The translations under genes and the position numbers were made by a program. A stretch of DNA of 64,000 nucleotides from Streptomyces sp. KMM 9044 (GTDB taxonomy: Bacteria; Actinomycetota; Actinomycetes; Streptomycetales; Streptomycetaceae), in assembly GCF_024701375.2 (NCBI RefSeq), contig NZ_CP113910.1, positions 5,890,001 to 5,954,000 on the forward strand. The letters run 5' to 3'. Of the stretch, positions 8,587 through 16,872 are shown piece by piece; the stretch's first letter is position 1, and every line of letters starts with the position of its first letter. Under the pieces are notes generated by a model, which had not been told where the DNA came from, made no database searches, and saw only the letters and a program-made list of their open reading frames with translations.

Positions 8587-11500
8587 TTGTCGTCACCCTC
8601 CAAGTCGCCTTCGAGCTCCAGATAGGTGGCACGCAGCCGCTCGAGTGTGTCCGCGTCCGGCTCCGCCCACAGACCGCGGTCGGCGGCCTCCAGCAAGCGT
8701 TCGGTAATGCCCCTCAGGGCCCAGGGATTGGACTTGCGCATGAAGTCCTGGTTCTCGGTGTCGAAGACGTACTCCGCGCTGAGCTTCTCGTACATCCAGT
8801 CGTCCACGACCCCGGCCGTGGCGTCGTACCCGAAGAGGTAGTCCACGGTGGCCGCCATCTCGAAGGCGCCCTTGTAGCCGTGCCGGCGCATGGCCGCCAT
8901 CCAGCGCGGGTTGACCACCCGGGCCCGGAAGACCCGGTGCGTCTCCTCGCCCAGCGTCCGGGTCCTCACCTGGTCCGGGGTCGCCGAGTCGCCGACGTAC
9001 GCCTCCGGGCTCGTGCCCGTCAGGTGCCGCACCATGGCGACCATGCCGCCGTGGTACTGGAAGTAGTCGTCCGCGTCGACGAGATCGTGCTCGCGCGTGT
9101 CGACGTTCTTCGCCGCCACCGCGATCCGCCGGAACGCCGTCTCCATGTCGCCGCGCGCCGCCCGCCCGTCGAGCCCGCGCCCGTAGGCGTAACCGCCCCA
9201 GACCGCGTACACCTCGGCGAGGTCCGCGTCGGAGCGCCAGTTGCGGGCGTCGATCAGCGGCAGCAGGCCGGCACCGTACGCGCCCGGCTTGGAGCCGAAG
9301 ATGCGGGCGGTGGCCCGCCGCCGGTCGCCGTGTTCGGCGGTGTCCGCGTCGGCGTGCGCCTTCACGAAGTTCGACTCCGCGGGCTCGTCCAGTCCGGCCA
9401 CCGCCCGTACCGCGTCGTCGATCAGCCCCACCACGTGCGGGAAGGCGTCCCGGAAGAACCCGGAGATGCGGACCGTGACGTCGATGCGCGGCCGGCCCAG
9501 CTCCTCCGAAGGGACCACCTCGAAGCCGGTCACCCGGCGCGACGCGTCGTCCCACACCGGGCGGCAGCCCAGCAGCGCCAGGATCTCGGCGATGTCGTCG
9601 CCCTGGGTGCGCATCGCTGACGTGCCCCACACCGTCAGACCGACCGACTTCGGGTACTCGCCCGTGTCCTGCAGATACCGCTGGACCAGTGAGTCCGCCA
9701 GCGACTGCCCCACCTCCCAGCTCAGCCGGGACGGAATGGCCTTGGGGTCGACGGAGTAGAAGTTCCGGCCGGTCGGGAGCACGTTGACCAGCCCGCGCGT
9801 CGGTGAACCGGACGGGCCCGCCGGGACGTATCCGCCGTCCAGCGCGCGCAGGATGTGCCCGATCTCGTCCGTCGTCCGGGCGAGCCGGGGCACGACCTCG
9901 GTGCAGGCGAACTCCACCACGGCCACCGCGCCCGGGAGTTCGGCGCCCAGCACCTCACGCACCAGCGGCGCGCTCTCCTCGACCGCCCAGCAGCGCTCCT
10001 CCATGCCCTCCGCGATCCGCCGGCACAACTGCTCCAGCAGGTCGACCGCGTCGGCGGCCGAGCGGGCCGGGCCGTCCACCAGTTCCGTCAGTTCCACCGG
10101 TGCCTTCACCGGGGCGCCGGGCTCGGCCAGCAACTCCTTCTCCACCAGCCCGAAGTGCTCGGCGAGCGAGGCCCGCAGGCCCGGCAGCGCGTTCGCCCGA
10201 CCGCCCCACACCTGCGAGGCACGCAGCACCGCGAGCACCAGGTTGACGCGCGGCTCGCCGACCGGGCCGCCGCCGAGGATGTGCAGACCGTCTCTGATCT
10301 GCACGTCCTTGATCTCGCACAGGTAACCGTCGATGTGCATGACGAACGAGTCGAAGTCGTCGTCGTCCGGCTGGTCGTCCACATGCAGGTCGTGATGCAG
10401 CTCGGCGGCTTTGACCAGGGTCCAGATCTGCGCCCGTACCGCCGGGGCCTTCTCCGGGTCCAGGTCGGAGACGAGCGCGTACTCGTCGAGGAGCTGCTCC
10501 AGTTTCGCCAGGTCGCCGTAGGTGTCGGCACGCGCCATCGGCGGGACGAGGTGATCGACCACCGTCGCGTGCCCGCGACGCTTGGCCTGGGTGCCCTCAC
10601 CGGGGTCGTTGACGATGAACGGGTAGATCAGCGGGAGGTCGCCGAGAACCGCGTCCGGAGCGCAGCCCGCGCTCAGCCCGAGGCCCTTGCCGGGCAGCCA
10701 CTCCATCGTGCCGTGCTTGCCCATGTGCACGATCGCGTCGGCGCCGAAACTGTTCTCCAGCCAGCGGTAGGCGGCCAGGTAGTGGTGCGACGGCGGTATG
10801 TCGGGGTCGTGGTAGATCGCGATGGGGTTCTCGCCGAAGCCGCGCGGCGGCTGGATCACCACCACGACGTTCCCGAACCGGAGGGAGGCCAGCACGATGT
10901 CGTCGCCGTCGACGTACAGCGAGCCGGGCGGCTCTCCCCACGTCTCGGTCATCGCGTCCCGCAGCGCCGGGTCCAGCGTCCGGAACCACGCCCGGTAGTC
11001 CGCCAGCGGCACCCGCGCGGGCGCGGCCGCCAGCTGGTCCTCCGTCAGCCACTCGACGTCGTGGCCGCCCGCCGCGATGAGCCGGTGGATCAGCTCGTCG
11101 CCGCCGGAGGGGTAGTCGGTGAGCGTGTACCCGGCGTCCCGCAGCGCGTCCAGCACCCGCACCGCCGAGGCGGGGGTGTCCAGGCCGACCGCGTTGCCGA
11201 CGCGCGAGTGCTTGGTCGGATACGCGGTGAAGACCAGCGCGAGCTTCTTCTCGGCGTTCGCCTTGTGCTTCAGTGCCGCGTGCCGCACGGCGATCCCGGC
11301 GACCCGCGAGGCCCGCTCGGGGTCGGCGACGTAGACCGGGACGTCGTCAGGGCCCTGCTCCTTGAAGGAGAAGGGGACCGTGACCAGGCGGCCGTCGAAC
11401 TCCGGGATGGCGACCTGCATCGCCGCATCCATGGGGGAGAGGGCGGCGTCCGAGGCCTCCCAGGCGGCCCGTGACGAGGTCAGGCACAGCCCTTGCAGCA

Positions 11501-12239
11501 CCGGCACGTTCAGGTCGGCGAGGGCACCGATGTCCCAGGCCTCCTCGTCGCCGCCCGCCGACGCCTGCGAGGCGTGCGTGCCGCCGGACGCGAGCACCGT
11601 GGCGACCAGTGTGTCCGCGCGCCCGAGGATCCCGTACAGCCCGGGGTCGGCGCCGCGCAGCGAACCGCAGTACACCGGCAGGGCGTTGGCGCCGCGCGCC
11701 TCGATCGCGTCGCACAGGGTTTCCACGAAGGCGGTGTTGCCGCTCAGTTCATGGGCCCGGTAGAAGAGCACACCGACGGTCGGGCGGCCCTCCCGTACGG
11801 CGCGGGTGCCGTGGACGCCGTACTCCGGCATCCTCCGCGGCTGTTCGAACCCCTCGCCGGTGAGCAGCACGGTGTCCGACAGGAACCGGGCCAGCTCGGT
11901 CAGGTTGTCCGGGCCGCCCTCCACGAGGTACTCCAGCGCCTCCGCCACGACACCGGCGGGCACCGACGACTCGGCCATCAGCTCCGCGTCCGGCACGGCC
12001 TCCCCGCCGAGCAGCACTGTCGGGATCCCGGAGGCCCTGAGCGCCGCGAGCCCGTCCTCCCATGCGCGCTTGCCGCCCAGCAGCCGTACGACGACGAGGT
12101 CCGCGCCGTCCAGCAGCGCGGGCAGCCCGGCCGTCACGTCCACGCGGGTCGGGTTGCCGATCCGGTAGGACGCGCCGGTGACGGCGCGGGCCGCCAGCAG
12201 ATCGGTATCGGCGGTAGACAACAACAACACTGTGCTCAT
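8583..12239 (-). CDS. cobN: Cobaltochelatase subunit CobN
   Basis: 1218-residue large chelatase subunit that binds hydrogenobyrinic acid a,c-diamide and takes up cobalt with the ATPase subunit. Family segments seen include PTVGVLFYRAHELSGN, LALVFTAYPTKHSRVGNAVGLD, HMGKHGTMEWLPGKG and PTGRNFYSVDPKAIPS. The start is the ATG at 12239, which overlaps the cobQ stop (ATGA); 21 upstream codons in the open frame are cobQ read in another frame. Full length for the family, with no visible disruption. A CobN-type chelatase is a hallmark of the late cobalt insertion (aerobic) route. Confidence 0.96.
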   Translation of the reverse strand: MSTVLLLSTADTDLLAARAVTGASYRIGNPTRVDVTAGLPALLDGADLVVVRLLGGKRAWEDGLAALRASGIPTVLLGGEAVPDAELMAESSVPAGVVAEALEYLVEGGPDNLTELARFLSDTVLLTGEGFEQPRRMPEYGVHGTRAVREGRPTVGVLFYRAHELSGNTAFVETLCDAIEARGANALPVYCGSLRGADPGLYGILGRADTLVATVLASGGTHASQASAGGDEEAWDIGALADLNVPVLQGLCLTSSRAAWEASDAALSPMDAAMQVAIPEFDGRLVTVPFSFKEQGPDDVPVYVADPERASRVAGIAVRHAALKHKANAEKKLALVFTAYPTKHSRVGNAVGLDTPASAVRVLDALRDAGYTLTDYPSGGDELIHRLIAAGGHDVEWLTEDQLAAAPARVPLADYRAWFRTLDPALRDAMTETWGEPPGSLYVDGDDIVLASLRFGNVVVVIQPPRGFGENPIAIYHDPDIPPSHHYLAAYRWLENSFGADAIVHMGKHGTMEWLPGKGLGLSAGCAPDAVLGDLPLIYPFIVNDPGEGTQAKRRGHATVVDHLVPPMARADTYGDLAKLEQLLDEYALVSDLDPEKAPAVRAQIWTLVKAAELHHDLHVDDQPDDDDFDSFVMHIDGYLCEIKDVQIRDGLHILGGGPVGEPRVNLVLAVLRASQVWGGRANALPGLRASLAEHFGLVEKELLAEPGAPVKAPVELTELVDGPARSAADAVDLLEQLCRRIAEGMEERCWAVEESAPLVREVLGAELPGAVAVVEFACTEVVPRLARTTDEIGHILRALDGGYVPAGPSGSPTRGLVNVLPTGRNFYSVDPKAIPSRLSWEVGQSLADSLVQRYLQDTGEYPKSVGLTVWGTSAMRTQGDDIAEILALLGCRPVWDDASRRVTGFEVVPSEELGRPRIDVTVRISGFFRDAFPHVVGLIDDAVRAVAGLDEPAESNFVKAHADADTAEHGDRRRATARIFGSKPGAYGAGLLPLIDARNWRSDADLAEVYAVWGGYAYGRGLDGRAARGDMETAFRRIAVAAKNVDTREHDLVDADDYFQYHGGMVAMVRHLTGTSPEAYVGDSATPDQVRTRTLGEETHRVFRARVVNPRWMAAMRRHGYKGAFEMAATVDYLFGYDATAGVVDDWMYEKLSAEYVFDTENQDFMRKSNPWALRGITERLLEAADRGLWAEPDADTLERLRATYLELEGDLEGDDK

Positions 12240-13771
12240 GCGGGCGCTCCCGGTGGAATGAAAGGCAGTCCTTGCGGCGCGCCGGACTCGATGAGCCGCC
12301 ACAGCGCGTCCGTGTCCGCGTGCTGTTCGATCAGGTCGCCGAGCCGGTCGAGCTGCTCCTCGCGCAGCGCGGCGAACGAGGTGCCGGGGGCGGGTACGAA
12401 ACGGCGCCCCGCGGCGGCGGCCACCTCGTGCAGGAAGGCCCGGCGGAACCCGTCCGACTCCAGCGAGCCGTGCCAGTGCGTGCCCCAGGCCGCTTCGACC
12501 CGGCAGCCGTCCAGGCTGTGTCCCCGGTCGTCGGAGATGAACACCTCACCTCCCCGTACGTCGGCGACCCCGTGGTGGATCTCGTAGCCCTCGACGGGCT
12601 CCCCGAGGGCCTGTCCGACGGGCCGCGCGAGTGTCTTCTCCCGCGCGAACCGGACCCGTACGGGCAGGATGCCGAGCCCGTCGACCCGGCCGGCGCGGCT
12701 TTCCACGTCGTCCTCGATGCGCTCGCCGAGGATCTGGAAGCCGCCGCAGATCCCGAGTACGGGCCGCCCCTCGGCCGCCCGCCGCCCCAGCGCGTGGGCG
12801 AGCCCGCGCTCCCGCAGCCACTGAAGCGCCCGTACGGTGCCGCGTGTCCCCGGCACCACCACGAGGTCGGCGTCGGCCAGTTCCTCGGGCCGGTCCACGA
12901 AGCGGACCACGACGCCCGGTTCGGCGGCCAGCGCGTCCACGTCCGTGAAGTTGGACATCAGCGGCACCGCGCACACGGCGACCCGCAGCACGTCCTCGCC
13001 GACCGGCGCGGCGACCGCGGACTCCCGCACGGCGCCCCGCAGGGACACCGCCAGTCCGTCCTCCTCGTCGATACCGAGCCCGTGGCGGAAGGGCAGCACG
13101 CCGTACGTGTGCCGCCCGGTGAGACCGTGCAGCATGTCCAGGCCCGGCTCGAGGAGCGACACATCGCCCCGGAACTTGTTCACCAGGAACCCGGCGACCA
13201 GTTCCTGGTCCTCGGGGGACAGCAGCGCGACGGTGCCGAAGAAGGAGGCGAAGACGCCGCCGCGGTCGATGTCGCCGACGACGAGGACGGGGAGCCCGGC
13301 GTTCCTGGCGATCCCCATGTTGACGATGTCGGTGCGCCGCAGGTTGATCTCGGCCGGGCTGCCGGCCCCTTCGCAGATCACCGCGTCATACGTGCCCCGC
13401 AACTGTGCGAGACAGTCCAGCACCGTGCCCAGGAGTTGCTGTTGCCGCCCGCCGTGGTAGCCGCGCGCGCTCAGCTCTCCGACCGCCCGGCCCAGCAGGA
13501 CGACCTGGCTGCTCCGTTCCCCGCCGGGCTTGAGCAGCACCGGGTTCATCAGCGCGTGCGGCTCCACCCGGCAGGCCTGGGCCTGCATGGCCTGCGCCCG
13601 GCCGATCTCGGCGCCCTCCCGCGTCACGAACGAGTTCAGCGACATGTTCTGCGCCTTGAACGGCGCGACCTTGACGCCCTGCCGCACCAGCCACCGGCAG
13701 ATCCCGGCGGTCACCACACTCTTGCCGGCGTCCGACGTCGTACCGGCGACCAGCAGGCCCCCACCGCTCAT
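12236..13771 (-). CDS. cobQ: Cobyric acid synthase
   Basis: 511-residue glutamine amidotransferase that amidates the b, d, e and g side chains of adenosylcobyrinic acid a,c-diamide. The N-terminal P-loop region is AGTTSDAGKSVV (9-20), followed by APFKAQNMSLNS and the CEGAGSPAEINLR segment. The C-terminal amidotransferase domain carries the nucleophile Cys342 in LGICGGFQILG and a late HWHGSLE histidine region. The start is the ATG at 13771, overlapping the cobD stop by 4 bp. Motifs distinguish it clearly from cobB. Confidence 0.96.
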   Translation of the reverse strand: MSGGGLLVAGTTSDAGKSVVTAGICRWLVRQGVKVAPFKAQNMSLNSFVTREGAEIGRAQAMQAQACRVEPHALMNPVLLKPGGERSSQVVLLGRAVGELSARGYHGGRQQQLLGTVLDCLAQLRGTYDAVICEGAGSPAEINLRRTDIVNMGIARNAGLPVLVVGDIDRGGVFASFFGTVALLSPEDQELVAGFLVNKFRGDVSLLEPGLDMLHGLTGRHTYGVLPFRHGLGIDEEDGLAVSLRGAVRESAVAAPVGEDVLRVAVCAVPLMSNFTDVDALAAEPGVVVRFVDRPEELADADLVVVPGTRGTVRALQWLRERGLAHALGRRAAEGRPVLGICGGFQILGERIEDDVESRAGRVDGLGILPVRVRFAREKTLARPVGQALGEPVEGYEIHHGVADVRGGEVFISDDRGHSLDGCRVEAAWGTHWHGSLESDGFRRAFLHEVAAAAGRRFVPAPGTSFAALREEQLDRLGDLIEQHADTDALWRLIESGAPQGLPFIPPGAPA

Positions 13772-14748
13772 GACGTACGTCCCTTCCCGCGGCGCGCCGA
13801 CCGCATCGCCGCTCGCACCGCGGGCCGCGCGACGGCGCCGGCACCGAGCGCCAGCCAGCCGACGCGGCGCGAGAGCCGTACCGCGCGGTCGATGTCCTCA
13901 ACGGCCACGGCACGGCCGCCGCCGTTGAGGACGGGCCGGTGCTCGACCCGCCCGGCGTAGGACAGCGTCCCTCCGAGCCGCACGCCGAGCGCGCCCGCGA
14001 AGGACGCCTCCACGGGCCCGGCGTTGGGACTCGGATGCGTGGCGGCATCCGCGCGCCAGGCCCGCACCGCGCCCCGCGGGTCCGGCCCGGCGGCCGAGGC
14101 GAGGACGGCGGTCAGCCGCGCCCCGGGCCACCCGGCGACGTCGTCGAGGCGCGCGGAGGCCCAGCCGTAGCGCAGGTGGCGGGGGGACTTGTGGCCGACC
14201 ATGGCGTCCAGGGTGTTGACGGCCCGGAACCCGAGCAGCCCCGGCACACCGGCGAAGGCCCCCCACACCAGGGCGCCCACCACGGCGTCGGAGGTGTTCT
14301 CGGCGACGGACTCCACGACCGCGCGGGCGATCCCGTCGGCGTCCAGTGCCTGCGGGTCCCGCCCGCACAGGTGCGGCAGCCGCGCCCGTGCCGCGGCGAT
14401 GCCCTCGGCGGTCCCGGACTCCAGGGCGCGCCCGATGGCTCGGGCCTCCCGGGCCAGCGACGTCCCTCCGACGACGGCCCAGGTGGCCGCGCCGGTCAGG
14501 GCGACGGAGGCGGCGGGGGAGGACCGCACACAGCGGGCGGCCAGGCTCCCCAGAGCGACGGCCCCGCCGACGCAGATGGCGGTGTGCAGCGCGCCCCGGC
14601 CCCGGTCGTCCCGCCACAGCATGTGTTCCACGGCAGCCGCGGCCCGCCCGAAAGCGGCGACCGGATGCCCTCGGCGGGGATCGCCGAGGAGCAGGTCGCC
14701 GAGGAGGCCGGCAGCGGCGCCGTACGCGAACGCGCGATCGGCACCCAT
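13768..14748 (-). CDS. cobD: Adenosylcobinamide-phosphate synthase CobD/CbiB
   Basis: 326-residue polytopic membrane protein that joins aminopropanol (or its phosphate) to adenosylcobyric acid. Family marks are LLGDLLLGDPRRGHPVAAFG at the N-terminus, VESVAENTSDAVVGALVW and FRAVNTLDAMVGHKSPR in the middle, and HPSPNAGPVEASFAGALGV near the end. First gene of the operon: the upstream leader carries a cobalamin riboswitch. The start is the ATG at 14748; no strong ribosome-binding site is visible, as expected if access to it is controlled by leader folding. The frame stays open to 15000, but that stretch is the riboswitch and should not be translated. Confidence 0.93.
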   Translation of the reverse strand: MGADRAFAYGAAAGLLGDLLLGDPRRGHPVAAFGRAAAAVEHMLWRDDRGRGALHTAICVGGAVALGSLAARCVRSSPAASVALTGAATWAVVGGTSLAREARAIGRALESGTAEGIAAARARLPHLCGRDPQALDADGIARAVVESVAENTSDAVVGALVWGAFAGVPGLLGFRAVNTLDAMVGHKSPRHLRYGWASARLDDVAGWPGARLTAVLASAAGPDPRGAVRAWRADAATHPSPNAGPVEASFAGALGVRLGGTLSYAGRVEHRPVLNGGGRAVAVEDIDRAVRLSRRVGWLALGAGAVARPAVRAAMRSARRGKGRTS

Positions 14749-14769
14749 GGGTTCAGCCGGTGAGGGATC

Positions 14770-14790
14770 CGGTGGGGGCGGTCGCCCCGG
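14770..14790 (-). promoter_or_regulatory. Hairpin between riboswitch and cobD start, possible expression platform
   Basis: GGGGC (14775-14779) can pair with GCCCC (14784-14788) around a 4-nt loop, in a G/C-only stretch 27-40 bases before the cobD ATG. It could be the switchable part of the riboswitch leader, either an attenuator or a block on ribosome loading. No T-run follows, so translational control fits better. This is inference from base pairing only. Confidence 0.35.
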
Positions 14791-14869
14791 GCGGGGGCGG
14801 GGCGTCGTTGGTCGACCTCGACAGGCAGCCGGGCATGACGATATGTCCTCACTCAGGGTGTCCACGCCC

Positions 14870-15000
14870 TGGTTCGACGAGACCGGCGGCGAGAGTTCCT
14901 GGCTCCCGGGGTGGTTCACCCCGGTGACAGTGGCGGGACCGCGCCGGAATCGCACCGGCTTCCTCTCCTGCCGCCCGTAGTGGCTTCGGCAGTCCACCAT
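14870..15000 (-). promoter_or_regulatory. Cobalamin riboswitch
   Basis: Read on the minus strand, the leader contains the conserved cobalamin-aptamer blocks in the right order: GGAAGCCGGTGCGATTCCGG (about 14944-14963), then GCGGTCCCGCCACTGTCACC, and finally the B12 box AGCCAGGAACTCTCGCC (14888-14904). The known class binds adenosylcobalamin and shuts down cobalamin synthesis or import genes when the cofactor is plentiful. It lies 120 to 250 bases before cobD, so one switch can govern the whole chain of overlapping genes to the left edge. Outer limits are approximate because the P1 stem was not resolved. Confidence 0.93.
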
Positions 15001-15063
15001 GGTCCGGAAGAACCGTCAACTTGCCGTTGACCTGCGAGGCTGAAGTGTGCTGAGGCCCACAGA

Positions 15064-15085
15064 GGGGTTCGGGAGGGTGAACCCC
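15064..15085 (-). terminator. Hairpin downstream of the pit operon
   Basis: A perfect 7-bp stem, GGGGTTC (15064-15070) with GAACCCC (15079-15085), and an 8-nt loop. It lies about 70 bp past the stop of the small membrane gene. A second, looser repeat, CGGGCGGT/ACCGCCCG (15109-15116 and 15137-15144), lies nearer the stop. No T-run is present. Confidence 0.45.
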
Positions 15086-15155
15086 GAAGGCGGCACGGGC
15101 ACGGTGAACGGGCGGTACGGAGGCAACGCGCCCCGCACCGCCCGTCGCGCGGCCG

Positions 15156-15377
15156 TCAGGCCATGATCAGGTGGATCCCGTACGCCACCGCCGCCGCGCA
15201 CGCCGCGAAGCAGGCGTAGGCACCGGTGACCGCGAGGGCCGCGGACCCGCCCTGGGCGGCGGCCCGTTCACGGCGGGACAGGCCGGTGATGCCCAAGGTG
15301 AACAGGGCCACCAGCGCCACGGTGACCACGAGGCTGACGCCGAAGACGGAACCGAGGGCGGCCCAGTCGATCTTCAT
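15156..15377 (-). CDS. Small membrane protein paired with the phosphate transporter
   Basis: 73-residue protein with two hydrophobic segments (about 10-32 and 43-70) separated by a short basic stretch, SRRERAA. It begins 34 bp after the pit stop on the same strand, so it is probably co-transcribed and could be an accessory of the transporter. The family is not one I can assign a function to; conserved pairing with pit genes in streptomycetes is from memory. Confidence 0.75.
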   Translation of the reverse strand: MKIDWAALGSVFGVSLVVTVALVALFTLGITGLSRRERAAAQGGSAALAVTGAYACFAACAAAVAYGIHLIMA

Positions 15378-15411
15378 GGTGCTCTTCTTCCTTCGCGTCC
15401 TGCTGTGGGGG

Positions 15412-16653
15412 TCAGACCGTGGTCTTGGCCGGAGGGGCCGTCGGGTCGGCGGGGGCCGGGACGGTGGCCGAGAGTTCGTCGCTCACGTGGCCCGCCGGCG
15501 GGATGGCCACCGCGGCCATGGCCGCGGTCACGACGCCGCTCTGTTCCTCGTCGGTCTCGTTCACGTTGGTGTGGTCGATGACCTCGCGCCGGGAGATCTT
15601 CCAGATCGCCGCGCTGGAGCCGACCAGGAAGACGGCGACGAGGGCGGTGCCCCAGCCGCCGAAGCCGCAGACCCACTCCGCGATCGCCGCGACCAGGGCC
15701 GCCGCAGGCAGCGTCAGGCCCCAGGCGACGAACATCCGGGTGGCCGTCGACCAGCGGACCACGCCGCCCTTGCGGCCCAGGCCCGCACCCATCACCGAAC
15801 CCGAGACCGAGTGCGTGGTGGACAGGGAGAAACCGAGGTGGGAGGAGGCCAGGATGACCGTCGCGGCGCTGGTCTGGGCGGCGAAGCCCTGCTGCGGCTG
15901 GAGGTCGGTCAGGCCCTTGCCCATGGTGCGGATGATGCGCCAGCCGCCGAGGTAGGTGCCGAGCGCGATGGCGATGCCCGCGGAGAGGATGACCCACATC
16001 GGCGGGTCGGAGTCCGGGGCGAGGGTGCCGCCGGTGACCAGGGCCAGGGTGATGATGCCCATCGTCTTCTGGGCGTCGTTGGTGCCGTGGGCCAGGGAGA
16101 CCAGGCCGGCGGAGGCGATCTGTCCGGCCCGGTACCCCTTCTCGGAGGCCTTGCTGTCGGCCGATTTGCGGCCCATGCGGTAGGTCAGCCGGGTCGCGAA
16201 CATCGCGGCCAGGCCGGCGACCAGCGGCGCGGCGATCGCGGGGATCAGTACCTTGGTGACCAGGACGTCGCCGTGCACGGCGCCGAAGCCCGCCGAGGCG
16301 ACGGTGGCGCCGATCAGGCCGCCCATCAGGGCGTGCGAGGAACTGGACGGCAGACCGACCAGCCAGGTCAGGAGGTTCCAGAGGATCGCGCCGACCAGTG
16401 CGGCGAAGATGACCTCGGGACGGATGCCGGCCTCGTCGACGAGGCCCTTGGAGATCGTGTTGGCGACCTCCACGGAGAGGAAGGCGCCCACCAGGTTGAG
16501 CACGGCGGACATGGCCACCGCAACCTTGGGCTTGAGAGCACCGGTCGAAATGGTCGTCGCCATCGCGTTCGCGGTGTCGTGGAAACCGTTCGTGAAATCA
16601 AACGCGAGTGCGGTTACTACCACAATCGCGAGGATCAGCGAGAAGCTTTCCAT
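15412..16653 (-). CDS. Low-affinity inorganic phosphate transporter, PiT family
   Basis: 413-residue integral membrane protein driving phosphate (or metal phosphate) symport. It has the PiT duplicated signature: DFTNGFHDTANAMATTIS near residues 19-36 and LAHGTNDAQKTMGI in the second half, with about ten hydrophobic helices and a central hydrophilic loop (MGRKSADSKASEKGYR). The C-terminal 60 residues are polar and rich in Pro/Thr. The ATG at 16653 is followed at once by the first helix. A PHO-box-like repeat lies 29-69 bp upstream, implying PhoP control, and a small membrane gene follows. Confidence 0.93.
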   Translation of the reverse strand: MESFSLILAIVVVTALAFDFTNGFHDTANAMATTISTGALKPKVAVAMSAVLNLVGAFLSVEVANTISKGLVDEAGIRPEVIFAALVGAILWNLLTWLVGLPSSSSHALMGGLIGATVASAGFGAVHGDVLVTKVLIPAIAAPLVAGLAAMFATRLTYRMGRKSADSKASEKGYRAGQIASAGLVSLAHGTNDAQKTMGIITLALVTGGTLAPDSDPPMWVILSAGIAIALGTYLGGWRIIRTMGKGLTDLQPQQGFAAQTSAATVILASSHLGFSLSTTHSVSGSVMGAGLGRKGGVVRWSTATRMFVAWGLTLPAAALVAAIAEWVCGFGGWGTALVAVFLVGSSAAIWKISRREVIDHTNVNETDEEQSGVVTAAMAAVAIPPAGHVSDELSATVPAPADPTAPPAKTTV

Positions 16654-16681
16654 TTACCCAGGCAATCGTTCGAAGTCATTG

Positions 16682-16722
16682 GCGCGTTGAACGTAAGTAA
16701 CCTGAATGAACGGAAGATGAAC
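16682..16722 (-). promoter_or_regulatory. PHO box (PhoP binding direct repeats) upstream of pit
   Basis: On the minus strand two adjacent 11-nt units, GTTCATCTTCC (16712-16722) and GTTCATTCAGG (16701-16711), are followed after 8 nt by a third, GTTCAACGCGC (16682-16692). The Streptomyces PhoP site is built from 11-nt direct repeats beginning GTTCA with a less conserved tail, so this is a close match in sequence, phase and position. Confidence 0.75.
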
Positions 16723-16764
16723 TGGGATGGGCGTCGGAGTGACCGTGGTGAAGCCGGATGCTCC

Positions 16765-16806
16765 ACGGTCGGCCGGAAGCGGCTGCGGACGGTCGGCCGG
16801 AAGCGG
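16765..16806. repeat. 24-bp tandem repeat, 1.75 copies
   Basis: The 18-mer ACGGTCGGCCGGAAGCGG occurs at 16765-16782 and again at 16789-16806, giving a 24-bp period. It lies between the divergent pit and aldolase genes, upstream of the latter. It could be a regulator site or a local slippage duplication. Confidence 0.6.
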
Positions 16807-16872
16807 GTGGGCACGGCCGGGAGCCGAAGGCACGCCGTTGAAGAGATTTCGGTCACCCGGCAGGATCACGGC

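Noticed and set aside
14749..15000. Frame of cobD open for another 84 codons upstream
   Set aside because: This DNA is the riboswitch aptamer; the translation is low-complexity and matches nothing, and ATG 14748 begins the CbiB homology.
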